Source of the DNA: Macrolepiota albuminosa
Taxonomy: Eukaryota; Basidiomycota; Agaricomycetes; Agaricales; Agaricaceae
Direction of reading: 5' to 3'
DNA: 64,000 nucleotides
Assembly: GCA_027475525.1 (NCBI GenBank)
Contig: JAMWFC010000082.1
Coordinates: forward strand, 1,054,001 to 1,118,000
In this document: positions 54,220 through 63,236 of the stretch, one piece after another
Layout: every line of letters starts with the position of its first letter
How positions within the stretch are numbered: the stretch's first letter is position 1
Notes under the pieces: model-generated
Seen by the model: only the letters and a program-made list of their open reading frames with translations
Database searches by the model: none
What the model was told of the DNA's origin: nothing
Program-made: the position numbers and the translations under genes

Positions 54220-56235
54220 CTATCCCGTTTGCCAGCTATCGACGAATTCCCACCACTCTTGAACTTGCGACTCTCTGACCTCACTAAGAGTTCGTCGTGG
54301 TACGTCGTCCATTTCTTTGCTGTCTCGGGGGTCATCGTTTCGTTCTCCCCGAGCTGTGCCTTCTTGCTGACTGCCTGACTCGTCGAGGTTGACAACGTAT
54401 CGCGCTGCCCATTCTGGTATGGGAATGGTGGGTAGAAGGAGCTGCCTGGGGGGGTAGATCCCACGTGAAGGCCCGTCGGCAGGGTTAAATTCGCTTGGTA
54501 CGTAGCGCGTGCGGATTCTAACTCGAAACTGCTCACATGTTTCATGTACTTGTTTGAAAATCTCATTGATTCCGTTGTTGCGACTCCTTCCAACCCACCA
54601 CCCTTCGACGACGCCGGTGTTATCTCCGTAAACTTGGAACTGCTGCCCCGCATCCCTTGTACGTGCGATGGTTCCCACCAAGAAGTAGAAGCCCATTGCT
54701 TCTGCCCAGCCAATGTCTCGTCCTTGGCTTCTCCACCCTGGTACAAGATGCCACGCCCTCCAACGTGCACCGATGGTGATTGCGATTCCGATAGATGAGC
54801 TTGCATCGGAGAATGCTTGAATATCAAGGTAGGGTTTTGCCTCTGAAATTCTTTTCTCCATTGGTTCACAAAGTACTCGCTTCCACCAGCGCAGGTCTTC
54901 GTGAGCTCGTCTCGGCGGAGTTCTCGGCATGAAAGGACGGTTATGGAACACTCCCATAAAGGTCTCCAAGCTGGTGAGGTAAGCACGTCCTCTAGGCACC
55001 ACATAACAGGAATGTAACAGTTTTCCGTACAGTTTTTGAGCCTCTTCCAGAGTGTGTGTTCTGGATTTTTCCCACTCGGCGATGGCTTGTAGGTATCGTT
55101 CCCTTTTTTCCTGTGTAATGCTAACTCGACGTGCTTTAATGTCCCAAGTAAATCCGATATATGGTATGACATCTCCGAAAGGAATATCTTTCCCCTTTTC
55201 CCAAGGGATGCCCAGTTGCTCGGATATTGCGTCAATGTCTTGCATCGCGTATGAATAGTCTCGATCTTCTCCTGATTTGGATGAGACTTCAGGAAGGTCT
55301 TTAACTGAGTGTGCCATATTTTCGTCATATTCTTCTGAGTTATCGTCATGATCTGTCTTTCCTTGATACCATATTCGTCCGCCTTTATGTCTTCTGCCTC
55401 CGTTTTCCTCAATTTCCTTTCCCCACTGCCTGCGATTTGCGTTGTAAGCGTCGATGTAGTCTCTGCGTATCCGAAAAAATACATGATCATCCACCCATTT
55501 AGAGACTGGACCCATTCCATTGGCTCTGATGATTTCAGTGCCTGCATCGCCCACTTCGCCATAGCAACCACAGCCTGATCCAAGCCCGAAGCAATCCATC
55601 GTATCAATGGCGTACAAATCTGGCTCGCTGATCTTGACAACCAGTCCTGGCCATTGGGAAGGGGTAATCGGGACTGTACGATAGGCTTCTTTAACGTCAC
55701 GCACTGCTCCCTGGGAGCCCGGGGGAAGTCTCGAAATGAGTAAATAAACACTGTTGAAAGTTCCCCATGTGCATGGGAATAAAGAAGAATCGATTTCGCT
55801 ATTAATTGATCGTGTCCGACTCGAGCTCGGCGGTGAGTGTGGGAAGGACAAATTCTGAATAAGTCTGTACTTTCCGGGTTTATTTGGCTTTGGAATGATT
55901 CGTAGAGGGGAGGACTGAAACGGGCCAAGGATACTTTCAACTTGTCGTTTGCTAAACGGGCCCAGGTAACGCCCTCTGTCAAACTCGGTTGCCACAATTT
56001 TGGCAAACTCGTCCGCCAGCTGGCGCACAGACTCTCTATTAGGAGGCGTGAAGGTTTCGAATATTTTAGGAATGCCGGCATCAAAGCCATGCTCGAGTCG
56101 ATTGGCCAGTTTAGGAAATGAGTCTGTAGCTCCTGCCTTCTCCAGCTCTCTCTCCCATTCATCAGGATTGTAAGGCGTTGCGAATCTAAATTGATTGAGC
56201 GAGATGGCATCTCTGAGCTCCATGATCCTTTTTTC
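54220..56235 (-). CDS. RT-RNase H of DIRS-like element 2
   Basis: Open from about 56,610, but the first about 125 codons overlap the gag zinc region in another frame. Recognisable RT starts near EKRIMELRDAISLNQF. Motifs: LRIIPKPNKPGKYRLIQNLS, the AVRDVKEAYRTVPI box, DCFGLGSGCG, the catalytic SKWVDDHVFF with both Asp, and YIGFTWDIKARRVSI. RNase H shows QAFSDASSSIGIAI, YGDNTGVVEGWWV and PSEFNPADGPSRG. No frame break seen. The true start is uncertain, since RT may be made as a gag fusion by frameshift. Confidence 0.8.
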   Translation of the reverse strand, partial: EKRIMELRDAISLNQFRFATPYNPDEWERELEKAGATDSFPKLANRLEHGFDAGIPKIFETFTPPNRESVRQLADEFAKIVATEFDRGRYLGPFSKRQVESILGPFQSSPLRIIPKPNKPGKYRLIQNLSFPHSPPSSSRTRSINSEIDSSLFPCTWGTFNSVYLLISRLPPGSQGAVRDVKEAYRTVPITPSQWPGLVVKISEPDLYAIDTMDCFGLGSGCGCYGEVGDAGTEIIRANGMGPVSKWVDDHVFFRIRRDYIDAYNANRRQWGKEIEENGGRRHKGGRIWYQGKTDHDDNSEEYDENMAHSVKDLPEVSSKSGEDRDYSYAMQDIDAISEQLGIPWEKGKDIPFGDVIPYIGFTWDIKARRVSITQEKRERYLQAIAEWEKSRTHTLEEAQKLYGKLLHSCYVVPRGRAYLTSLETFMGVFHNRPFMPRTPPRRAHEDLRWWKRVLCEPMEKRISEAKPYLDIQAFSDASSSIGIAITIGARWRAWHLVPGWRSQGRDIGWAEAMGFYFLVGTIARTRDAGQQFQVYGDNTGVVEGWWVGRSRNNGINEIFKQVHETCEQFRVRIRTRYVPSEFNPADGPSRGIYPPRQLLLPTIPIPEWAARYVVNLDESGSQQEGTARGERNDDPRDSKEMDDVPRRTLSEVRESQVQEWWEFVDSWQTG

Positions 56236-57857
56236 CGCATCCGGAACACTCGTGTTTGTAATCGTGAGACATGACGGCGCATCCTCGTGGTTTCTGCCAG
56301 TCGGTGCATAACTCTTTGCCATCGGGATTGACAAGCCGTCCACTTTTGTTCCGTGATACGAAAGCCTTCTGCCCGTTCCAGAGGTCTCTGGCACTGCAAT
56401 GCCAGATATCGTGCGTGCGGCGGCCGAGGCATACCGCGCAGGCTGCATTGGCCGAACTGGAAGTTCCAGTTGATGAACCTGCGCGGTTGCGAAAATTCTC
56501 CTCGCCTTTACCACCTCTCCACTGCTTACGGGAGCTCGCCGCTTCCGACTCTCGTGCGGGTGAGGGGGAATACTTTCGCTTCCCCTTACTGTTTGTGGCA
56601 AGCACGGCAACTTGGTTTTTTAATGCGTTTAGATCTTTTTAATTCCATATTGATTATGGAAAAGGAATAAAGCAATCAAGCGGGGGGGTTTATACCCGCG
56701 ATTAAAGCACGTGGGGTTGCGACGCATAATGACGACGACAGCCACCACACCCCGCATAGAGCGATTTAATGCATCAGGATACCGCCGATAGTGGTGGCAA
56801 CCGGATTTTTATATGGTTATGCGCAGTTATAGCGTTAAACAATATCGCAGTTTTGATGAGTATTGTTCGAATCAATGACCAGTACGATCAATATCAGAGA
56901 GAAGAAGAATTCCAAGTAAACAGATTCTTTTGTTAGCTGCAAGATTTTGTTGATCCAGTACGACTCACCGTTAATTATGGAACTCCTCTTGGCGTCGTAG
57001 ACCTGATCTTTCAACGTCCTCAACACCTTTTCGTCAATGAGCCCTATGTCAAAGATACCGGCTTTGGGCGGATTCTTAATCTGCCGGTGCCACTCTCTTC
57101 GCACACGGGCTTGATAGAGGGTCAATACTTTTAAGCCGTCTTGTCCCTCATTACGCAACTTGTGGTTAGTGAGGCGAAAAAAGAAGGCGTGCATCGCCTC
57201 GATCATGTTGACCGGCCAGCTTTCCTGTACTATGTGCTCGAGGAAGTTGGTGGATGCAATACACACCTGATCCCAAGACAAATCTTCATCTTGAGTTGCT
57301 TTGCCTTTCGTCCCTTTGAAATTGATTACTGGCTTTAAAGAAAGCATGTCATCCTCCTTAGCCAAGGTAAAAATTTCGCTCGAAGAAACTGATTCGTTCC
57401 TCGCGGCTTCTGCCCTGCCTTCGGGAGTGAAATAGCTAAGCTCAATATATTCGCGCTCCCTTAGTTTTTTAATAGCGAAGCGCGCGGGTGGATACTCGAT
57501 AACGTCGGGAACAGGCATCCCAGCCACTAAATTTGGGCCTCTTTCCTCGTTTTCTGGGGAGTGTTCCCTAGAGTGTCTGGACTGTAAAGTCACATCGTCT
57601 ATTGCTGGCGCCGGGGCCTCCTCTCTCTCATTACCGCGATCAGCTCTGCCCTCGGCTTCCCTTTCTTCCCGCTCTGCTTCCCAGGTCGCTTTCCTGCGCT
57701 CTAAAGCAGCTGACCATAAGTTGGACAAAGCGTCTGCAGCTTGGTCATCGGAAATCCCTTCTCTTCCATGAACAAAGGCGTCTCTAGTGAACCTGTGTTC
57801 CTCAGCTCTGAAATCTGGAGCAACCTCCGAATGGGGGTCTACCGTGAGTGTAATCAT
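56186..57857 (-). CDS. gag-like protein of DIRS-like element 2, probably spliced
   Basis: Exon 1 starts at Met 57857 (MITLTVDPHSEVAPDFRAEE) and is Glu/Arg-rich, then conserved-looking: DDMLSLKPVINFKG, VCIASTNFLEHIVQESWPV, ALHAFFF-like MHAFFFRLTNH, GESYWINKILQLTKE. After about 300 bp of non-coding-like DNA (about 56,635-56,930) the frame resumes with DLNALKNQVAVLATNSKGKR. It ends in a zinc cluster, CTDWQKPRGCAVMSH, HECSGCGKKDHGAQRC. The gap could be an intron (weak GTTTAC donor). The alternative is two separate ORFs. Confidence 0.6.
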
Positions 57858-57903
57858 AATTGGAGTAATCAGAAAACACTCGAGTACAAAGTATATATGA
57901 TAA

Positions 57904-58062
57904 GAAAAACTTTTGCGAACAGAGCGAGTACGAGAGGGCGGTGAAAAAAATTTGGAGGTGGCAGTGACGAAGGAAAAAGGAGTTCCAGAGAAAAGCACAG
58001 CCACCTCCTTCAAAGACCACACCCTGTCCATCACTCGCACTCTCGTGACGAACAGGCCAGCC
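57904..58062. repeat. split direct repeat B, outer copy
   Basis: Copy of 52532-52690. It forms the 5' terminus of DIRS-like element 2. Confidence 0.85.
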
Positions 58063-58094
58063 CCCTTTCTCTTACTTATGTAAGAGAGTCGGGG
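58063..58094. repeat. right end of the insert family, first occurrence
   Basis: CCCTTTCTCTTACTTATG followed by TAAGAGAGTCGGGG matches the right end at 60,681-60,714. Together with 51,950-52,048 it forms one end sequence interrupted by DIRS-like element 2. Confidence 0.65.
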
Positions 58095-58154
58095 TTTCTA
58101 ACTTGAATAATAACCAACCCTCTCACATGATATAGGAAACTCATTTACGACCAG

Positions 58155-58720
58155 TCATCATGATTACTTACCTCCACCATACCTCTCCGGAGCTTCCTCA
58201 CTATTGCGGGAAGGAATGGAACTTCCAGCGCTGTGCTGCAGCTACGGTAGACCGTAACCTCCTCAGCTTGCAAGGACATTTCTTCCTTCATGACATTGCC
58301 TACTACCATATCATTCATCATGTAAGTTGCCTTTCCTCGCATTCGTATTCCAGGGTCTAACATACGAGTTCTCTTATCTAACAGTTTTTCCTCAAAATGC
58401 GGTTCTGTACATCATCTTCAGCACTTTTGTCGATCTTCCTTCCTAAGTTTACTTTCGTAGATCACAGACCTCAGGCTTTAGCATCTGAAGGCATTCATTG
58501 GAGACCATTATGCCTACTCTGACAAACCAGTTTTCAAGGCTCTCTGGGAGGGTTACAACAAGTGTCAGTTTGTTGAGAATGAGGGTTTGTATCTGACATC
58601 TTGTGCCTTCACTACTCATATACATCTTTTTAGGTGACATTCTATTCTACCATGACAGGAAGGGTCAAGCTTTCGGTGTCCCACTAAACAGGATTGTGTT
58701 GAAGACACCAAGGCTCAGTA
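58155..58720 (+). pseudogene. delta-12 fatty acid desaturase, 3' fragment
   Basis: Reads ITYLHHTSPELPHYCGKEWN, FQRCAAATVDRNLLSLQ, and GHFFLHDIAYYHIIHHVS, which contains the third histidine box HxxHH (HIIHH) of membrane desaturases. Further exons give SDKPVFKALWEGYNKCQFVE-like sequence with frame breaks near 58,500-58,590, then after an intron GDILFYHDRKGQAFGVP. In basidiomycetes this enzyme makes linoleic from oleic acid in the ER membrane. The 5' two-thirds with histidine boxes 1 and 2 is absent. The fragment begins 60 bp right of the insert end at 58,094. Confidence 0.65.
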
Positions 58721-59157
58721 GATGTGTATGTCTACGAGTTGATTCTCATCGTCATCACTAGGTAGAATCTTCATGAAATGTATTCCAAGATGTAGACCTG
58801 TTACACTCATCTAGTGCAAGCACCATGTTCATGTAAAATACAATAGATCTCCAGTACATATATGAGTATAAATTGCCCAAATAAAGTATTAATTTGACAA
58901 CTCCTAACTAGCGTTTTCTGTGTGTTCCCAAGTGCTTTGTAGGCTGGTGATCCCATAGCTAACCAATTGACCGGTAGCAAAGGAGGTTGTCTGTATTGGT
59001 CTCAGAACTGAAATTAGATGGTGATTCTCTCAAGGTAGAGAGGGCATTTTCATAAATGCGATGTAAAAGATTTGAGAATGTGTTGGAGATAGGTACGTAA
59101 AGAAGCATGTGCTGCCATTCATTTCGGTCAATTGGGTCGCTTTGTCTACTACTGCCA

Positions 59158-60381
59158 TGTCCTCAGCCTCGTCCTCCAAGCCACTAGCTGTGCCAGCTTC
59201 CTCTAACACTGTTGAAACTGAGCTTGAGAAGCTTCTCAGCTGGGAGGAGTCTGCATTCAACAGAGAAGTAGAAGTAGAGCACATTCTGAAGGCATTCAAA
59301 TTAAAGTTGTGCTGAAGACCTTTCTATCCTATAATCTCACCCTGTCTCACAGTCCATATGATATAATAGACATAGAAGAAAATGCTACACCAGAGGCAAT
59401 CAAGCGGCAATATAAGCAGTTGTCATTATGTGCGGCTCAGTTTACAGTTACTCAACAATACCCTATTGATCCGTTCACTCTAGTCATTCATCCCGATAAG
59501 ACCCCTCATCCTCGTGTGCCTGAAGCATTTAATTTGCTGAAGAAGGCATGCACCAGGTTTCTTATGCGAGTTGGTATGTGCTAATTAGAATTCCTGCAGG
59601 CCGAGTCAGAACTTTCAGACAAGGACAAATGCGAAAACTTGGATGCCATAATCAACCAAGCGTGCTTAATTTTGTTGAGATCCAAGAACTTTCAGACAAG
59701 GACAAATGCGAAAACTTGGATGCCATAATCAACCAAGCGTGCTTAATTTTGTTGAGATCCATGCACGTCATAGCATCACCGTGCGCATTGATTGTTACTG
59801 TCAGGGTCGCATGCTCAGGGCTGGGTGAAAAATATGAGGATGTATTATACAGATGGGAACGACAATCACCCTCAGTTATTACATGGAGACTGAGGAGTGA
59901 CCTCTGTGATATTAGATTCCTACTTCTAACAAATTTAATGATTCTTAAGGCTCTCAATCTCCCTTTATCCACGACCAATAACCAACCTGAATCTGAAGAA
60001 CCTGAAACCGCCATACAAAGTCAGACTAGGTCTTCAATCTAAAGAGTTTCTCATTGATGAAGAAGTGTGACAAAGAAAGTAAGTTTCTGTTGTCTATATA
60101 ATAAGTACTGTCTTTCGACTTTTTATGAGGGCCATTGAGATGAATTTGGCAAACAAAGGCCTCGAGGCAAAGAAGAAAGATGAGAAAGTTGCTGCCAAGA
60201 AGCGGAAAGTGCAAGAGGACAAGCAATGGGAAGGTATGTCATCTGTTGTGGTTCTTGTTTGCAATTGTTCATAGTCCTTTAAATCATTGGTAGATAATTG
60301 AGAGCAATGTGTCAACAGTTGGCGTGCTTTTACCAAGGATACAAGGAAGAAGAAGAAGGCCAAGGTCGCTGTTCTTGGATA
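59158..60381 (+). pseudogene. DNAJC8/Spf31-like J-domain protein, one nonsense codon
   Basis: Exons: 59,158-59,305 (MSSASSSKPLAVPASS to AFKL), 59,353-59,429 (PYDIIDIEENATPEAIKRQY), 59,484-59,545 (IHPDKTPHPRVPEAFNLLKK, carrying the J-domain HPD), and 59,600 on (AESELSDKDKCENLDAIINQ, with a 77-bp duplication). Later sequence gives NLKNLKPPYKVRLGLQSKE, then NLANKGLEAKKKDEKVAAKK and, at the end, AFTKDTRKKKKAKVAVLG. The exon set and the basic C-terminus match DNAJC8, a spliceosome-associated J protein. In-frame TGA after LIDEEV (about 60,069), where Arg CGA is likely, plus a GC donor suggest a recently decayed copy. Confidence 0.7.
59609..59762. repeat. 77-bp tandem duplication 12
   Basis: Copies 59609-59685 and 59686-59762 appear identical, inside exon 4 of the J-domain gene. 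Probably an unmerged assembly overlap. Confidence 0.9.
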
Positions 60382-60656
60382 ACGACTTCATGTTTTGACT
60401 TTTTTGTATGTAATCTGCAACAACCTTCTTTATGCTACAGTTGAGTAGTGGGTTTTTAATGGTTGACCTTCAATCCGTGTATACATTTCAGGGTCCATAT
60501 TGTACAACATCAATAACTTCGAAAAATTTGGAAGTAAACGAGACAAAAGAAGTACTAATATAAGGAACTTAATAGAACTAATAAGGATAAGGAAATTAAT
60601 AGAAACTTCTAGAACATTCCAGAGCATCACGTGATCTGAAACGAACTTGTGAGGAA

Positions 60657-60714
60657 CTTGAGACGTTTGAGCTTGTAAAGAACCCTTTCTCTTACTTATG
60701 TAAGAGAGTCGGGG
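60657..60714. repeat. right end of the 24-kb insert
   Basis: GAGACGTTTGAGCTTGTAAA, then GAACCCTTTCTCTTACTTATG and TAAGAGAGTCGGGG. The last 17 bp are an imperfect inverted copy of 36669-36685. Gypsy gag coding sequence starts immediately to the right. Confidence 0.6.
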
Positions 60715-61541
60715 ATGCGTTGACAGTTTGTGGCATTCTGACACTGAACGTAGTCTTGCTGAGACTCATTGGCCTGGTGAGGTGCATTGAGCAATTCTAT
60801 TGCATCCGTGATTAATGGCGCTTGTCGGCGCACACTCATCTCACATTCCACTGAGTTGGCTGAAGTGGCTGTTGAGACTGCTGATCCTCGTGCTGCTTTG
60901 CGCTTAAGGTATTCAACTACTTTGAGTTCGAAGATACGCACAAACAATTTGATATATTCATTCAAATCTGCCTGGGGTACATCATGGCTCCTAGCAGCCA
61001 GCAACTGTAAGTGCTTTACTACATAAAGCTGCAGATGCTTTTGCGTTGATTCCTTCATGACTGACGGATATTGGTCCAACACCAGCTGTAACTGGATAGA
61101 CAAGGTCGAGTGCGACCTTTTGCTTTCCTTATCATCTGAGGATTCCAGCTTGGACTCCAAGTTCATAACTCTCCTGAGGCCATCATGCCTCGCCTGCGGC
61201 TGTTTGCTGGCCCTTCTGTGCAACTCTGGAATTCCTGGCGCTGTCGACACCTTTTCCAACCTTACGACATCGTCATCCTCCCTACTGACCACTATTGCTG
61301 GCCCTTGCTTCTGTCCTTGTGTTGTCAGTGACAACAGTCCTGGTTCAGTGGCAGCATCGGCCACATATTCCAAATGCCGTTCAGTAGGTGCAGTCTGGAA
61401 TGAGGTACTATGCGCAAACGCGCTGCCTTGTACCATTTCCAAGTACTGGGTAACGTTCGGTTGACTCTCAGAATAAGCTGACAAGCTCTTGGGCAATACC
61501 GGATACATCAATGAAGGCATTTGGCTTGCTGGCAGTGACAC
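60715..61541 (-). pseudogene. gypsy gag, N-terminal region
   Basis: About 276 codons from Met 61541 (MSLPASQMPSLMYPVLPKSL) to NATNCQR, where the 24-kb insert begins. It is Ser/Gln/Lys-rich with a helical stretch (LQLYVVKHLQLLAARSHDVP, YIKLFVRIFELKVVEYLKRK). It lies between the 5' LTR and the gag capsid frame at 36.4 kb, as an N-terminal gag segment would. No domain was recognised. It is the same strand as 30.1-36.4 kb. Confidence 0.6.
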
Positions 61542-61893
61542 TCCTGAGACCGCAGATCTCTCTCCTGGTTTACCACCAGGTCATACAATAGACATCATCC
61601 GTGATATGGATAGCCCACCAGGCATTCCAAAGCTTGTGCTGACATCGCAAGATACCTTCTTGTCCCACTTTGGTGGGGGTTGATACGCAGACACAGATTG
61701 CATCTTCCCCACTTGAAGCACAGGTGGTTCACCTGTGTCTACAGCTGGGAAAGGGGGGTCCAGATCAAGAGAACCAATCATGGAAGCACGTTTTTGACAT
61801 GATGCCAACAGAAAAAATGAGAGGTTTTGATGAGAGTTGCCTAGTCGGTAACAAGCCTAGAGTCTAAAGCCAATAGCAGAAGATTTAAAAAAA

Positions 61894-62067
61894 TGTAACC
61901 TGAGGTTATGAGTAAAAACTATCTTGTGTGTATCACATAGTGCTAAATCAGACCGCAGTATCGGATTTGACTAGTACTTAGAGTGAAAACAAGATGTTAT
62001 CTTACATAATACTCTACTAAATGATTATAGCGTCGTTGATGCTAGTAACACGTGTGACTCCGTTACA
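61894..62067 (-). mobile_element. gypsy 5' LTR (174 bp)
   Basis: Reverse complement of the LTR at 14301-14474, same length. On the right it is followed by GTTAG (62068-62072), the complement of the target duplication CTAAC. The two LTRs face opposite ways only because one side lies in the inverted block. Confidence 0.85.
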
Positions 62068-62737
62068 GTTAGCTCCTATGGGAATGCAAAGAGGTACCAA
62101 AGGGGCATTCATATCAGAAGCAGAATTATCAATACCTATTCCTCCGCCTGGCAAACATTTGGGTCTATTGGTCTTAGTAGTGAGTTGAGATTCACCAAGT
62201 CATTCTTCTTCAGATAGGTGTTTGGGATAGCTGCTGGCGACATAGCAACGTAGATGATTTGCGACTTCTTGACAGAAAAGTGAGCTCGGACATGTCCTTG
62301 GTTCCTCAAGATACGGAGAGATGGCTTCTGCAGATTTAAATATGTAACCTGATAGGATGGTCATATTGATATGAATGGACCCATGGTGAGGGGGAAAAGG
62401 GTACATTACCAGTAAATGCCATCTCAGAAAAACACAGAAGATCAATTGATTGTGGTTTGAGCCTAAATTGTAGCCAGCTCAATTGATCTCCTTGAAGAGA
62501 GGGCAAAAAACTATGTGCTTAGAACAAAGTTCACAGGCCCTTGCAATGTTAGCATCAACCTCGCCAATTTGGAAAAATCAAACTTTGGATAAGCAACCGG
62601 TCTATCAGCAAAGCTCTATCAGAGGAGGTACAGCCAACCTTGGGGCGTAGCTGAACAACAGCAATCCAAAGAGGAATGGGCCTGGGTATCTGAGTTGTAG
62701 CAACTGAAGGCATCAAGACAGTCATCTTTTTCCAGAG
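62068..62737 (-). pseudogene. NTA1-like amidase, copy 2, 5' half
   Basis: From exon 1 (IPLWIAVVQLRPKVG, Met near 62,737) through YIFKSAEAISPYLEEPRTCP, SSLFCQEVANHLRCYVAS to the break at the target duplication. Compared with copy 1 at 6.1-6.8 kb, CpG sites are changed to TpG or CpA (for example CTACGGGAGTGCG to CTATGGGAATGCA). The 3' half is at 14,475-15,350. In-frame stops are present. Confidence 0.75.
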
Positions 62738-63236
62738 TTTTTGGAATGAAAAGGCTCTGATTGTGGTAATTGTCATTTTGGCTATTTGTGTGATAAAGTG
62801 AAGAATGGCAAGGAGGAGGCTAGGCTGGTCATGATTTGTGATGCTGCAACACGTTGTCCTAAAATGGACGAGCTTGAGGGGCACATGGAGATGATATGCG
62901 AGGTGTGGTTTATAGTTTTCTGGGTCTCAACTTTGACTTGATTTCTTAGTCTGGAGATTAAGAATGCCTTCAACCTTGCTATGTGATGTACATAGTTGGA
63001 GCAAAAATATGGTAAGAGAGCACAAATCATGTGACCAAGGCATAACTTGTTTTGCTTTCATCAATCATTCCATGTCTCTGCAGTTACTCAGAGCTTTAGA
63101 GGCACGTGGAGACTAATACATGGGGTGCAATTTATGGTTTCCTGGATCTCAACTTGATCTTTTTGGTCAGAATTTTTTCAGAAGGACATTGGAGATAAAT
63201 CATGCACATAACCTCAAATAACATCTAACCAAAGAA

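Larger units (their letters stand above)
52049..58062 (-). mobile_element. DIRS-like element 2 (6.0 kb), PAT-like with split direct repeats, apparently intact
   Basis: In minus-strand order: repeat B (58062-57904), gag, RT-RNase H, recombinase, repeat A (52892-52691), repeat B (52690-52532), a 281-bp spacer, repeat A (52250-52049). This is the split-direct-repeat layout (A1, ORFs, B1-A2, B2) of PAT-like YR retroelements. Both copies of A (202 bp) and of B (159 bp) look identical to the eye, and the RT and recombinase frames are open. It is inserted in the end sequence of the 24-kb insert family, with CCCTTTCTCTTA on both sides. Confidence 0.8.
36669..60714. mobile_element. 24-kb insert with short inverted ends inside the gypsy gag
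   Basis: The left end is CCCCGACTCTTACATAC. The right end, read inwards on the minus strand, is CCCCGACTCTCTTACATAAG. Gypsy gag lies on both outer sides. No matching target duplication was seen (left flank CGCCAGT, right flank ATGCGTT), so simple transposition is not proven. Inside are decayed host-type genes, two DIRS-like elements and a second right end at 58,094. No transposase was recognised. A composite formed by several insertions or rearrangement between two end copies is an alternative. Confidence 0.45.

Noticed and set aside
54168..56432. Upstream 755 codons of the 1139-codon minus-strand frame as a real N-terminal domain of the recombinase
   Set aside because: The RT-RNase H motifs are in the other frame of the same stretch, and this frame has no recognisable domain. 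Kept only as a finding on double-open frames.
57858..58040. N-terminal 61 residues of the 401-codon frame (MRVMDRVWSL...)
   Set aside because: They lie within the terminal repeat B and its junction. The gag start at Met 57857 falls outside the repeat.
14301..62067. A 47.8-kb DNA transposon bounded by 174-bp terminal inverted repeats
   Set aside because: The repeats are TG...CA LTRs, gypsy coding lies inside on both sides, and the 20-kb inversion accounts for the opposite orientation. Flanking amidase halves with CTAAC fit an LTR insertion.
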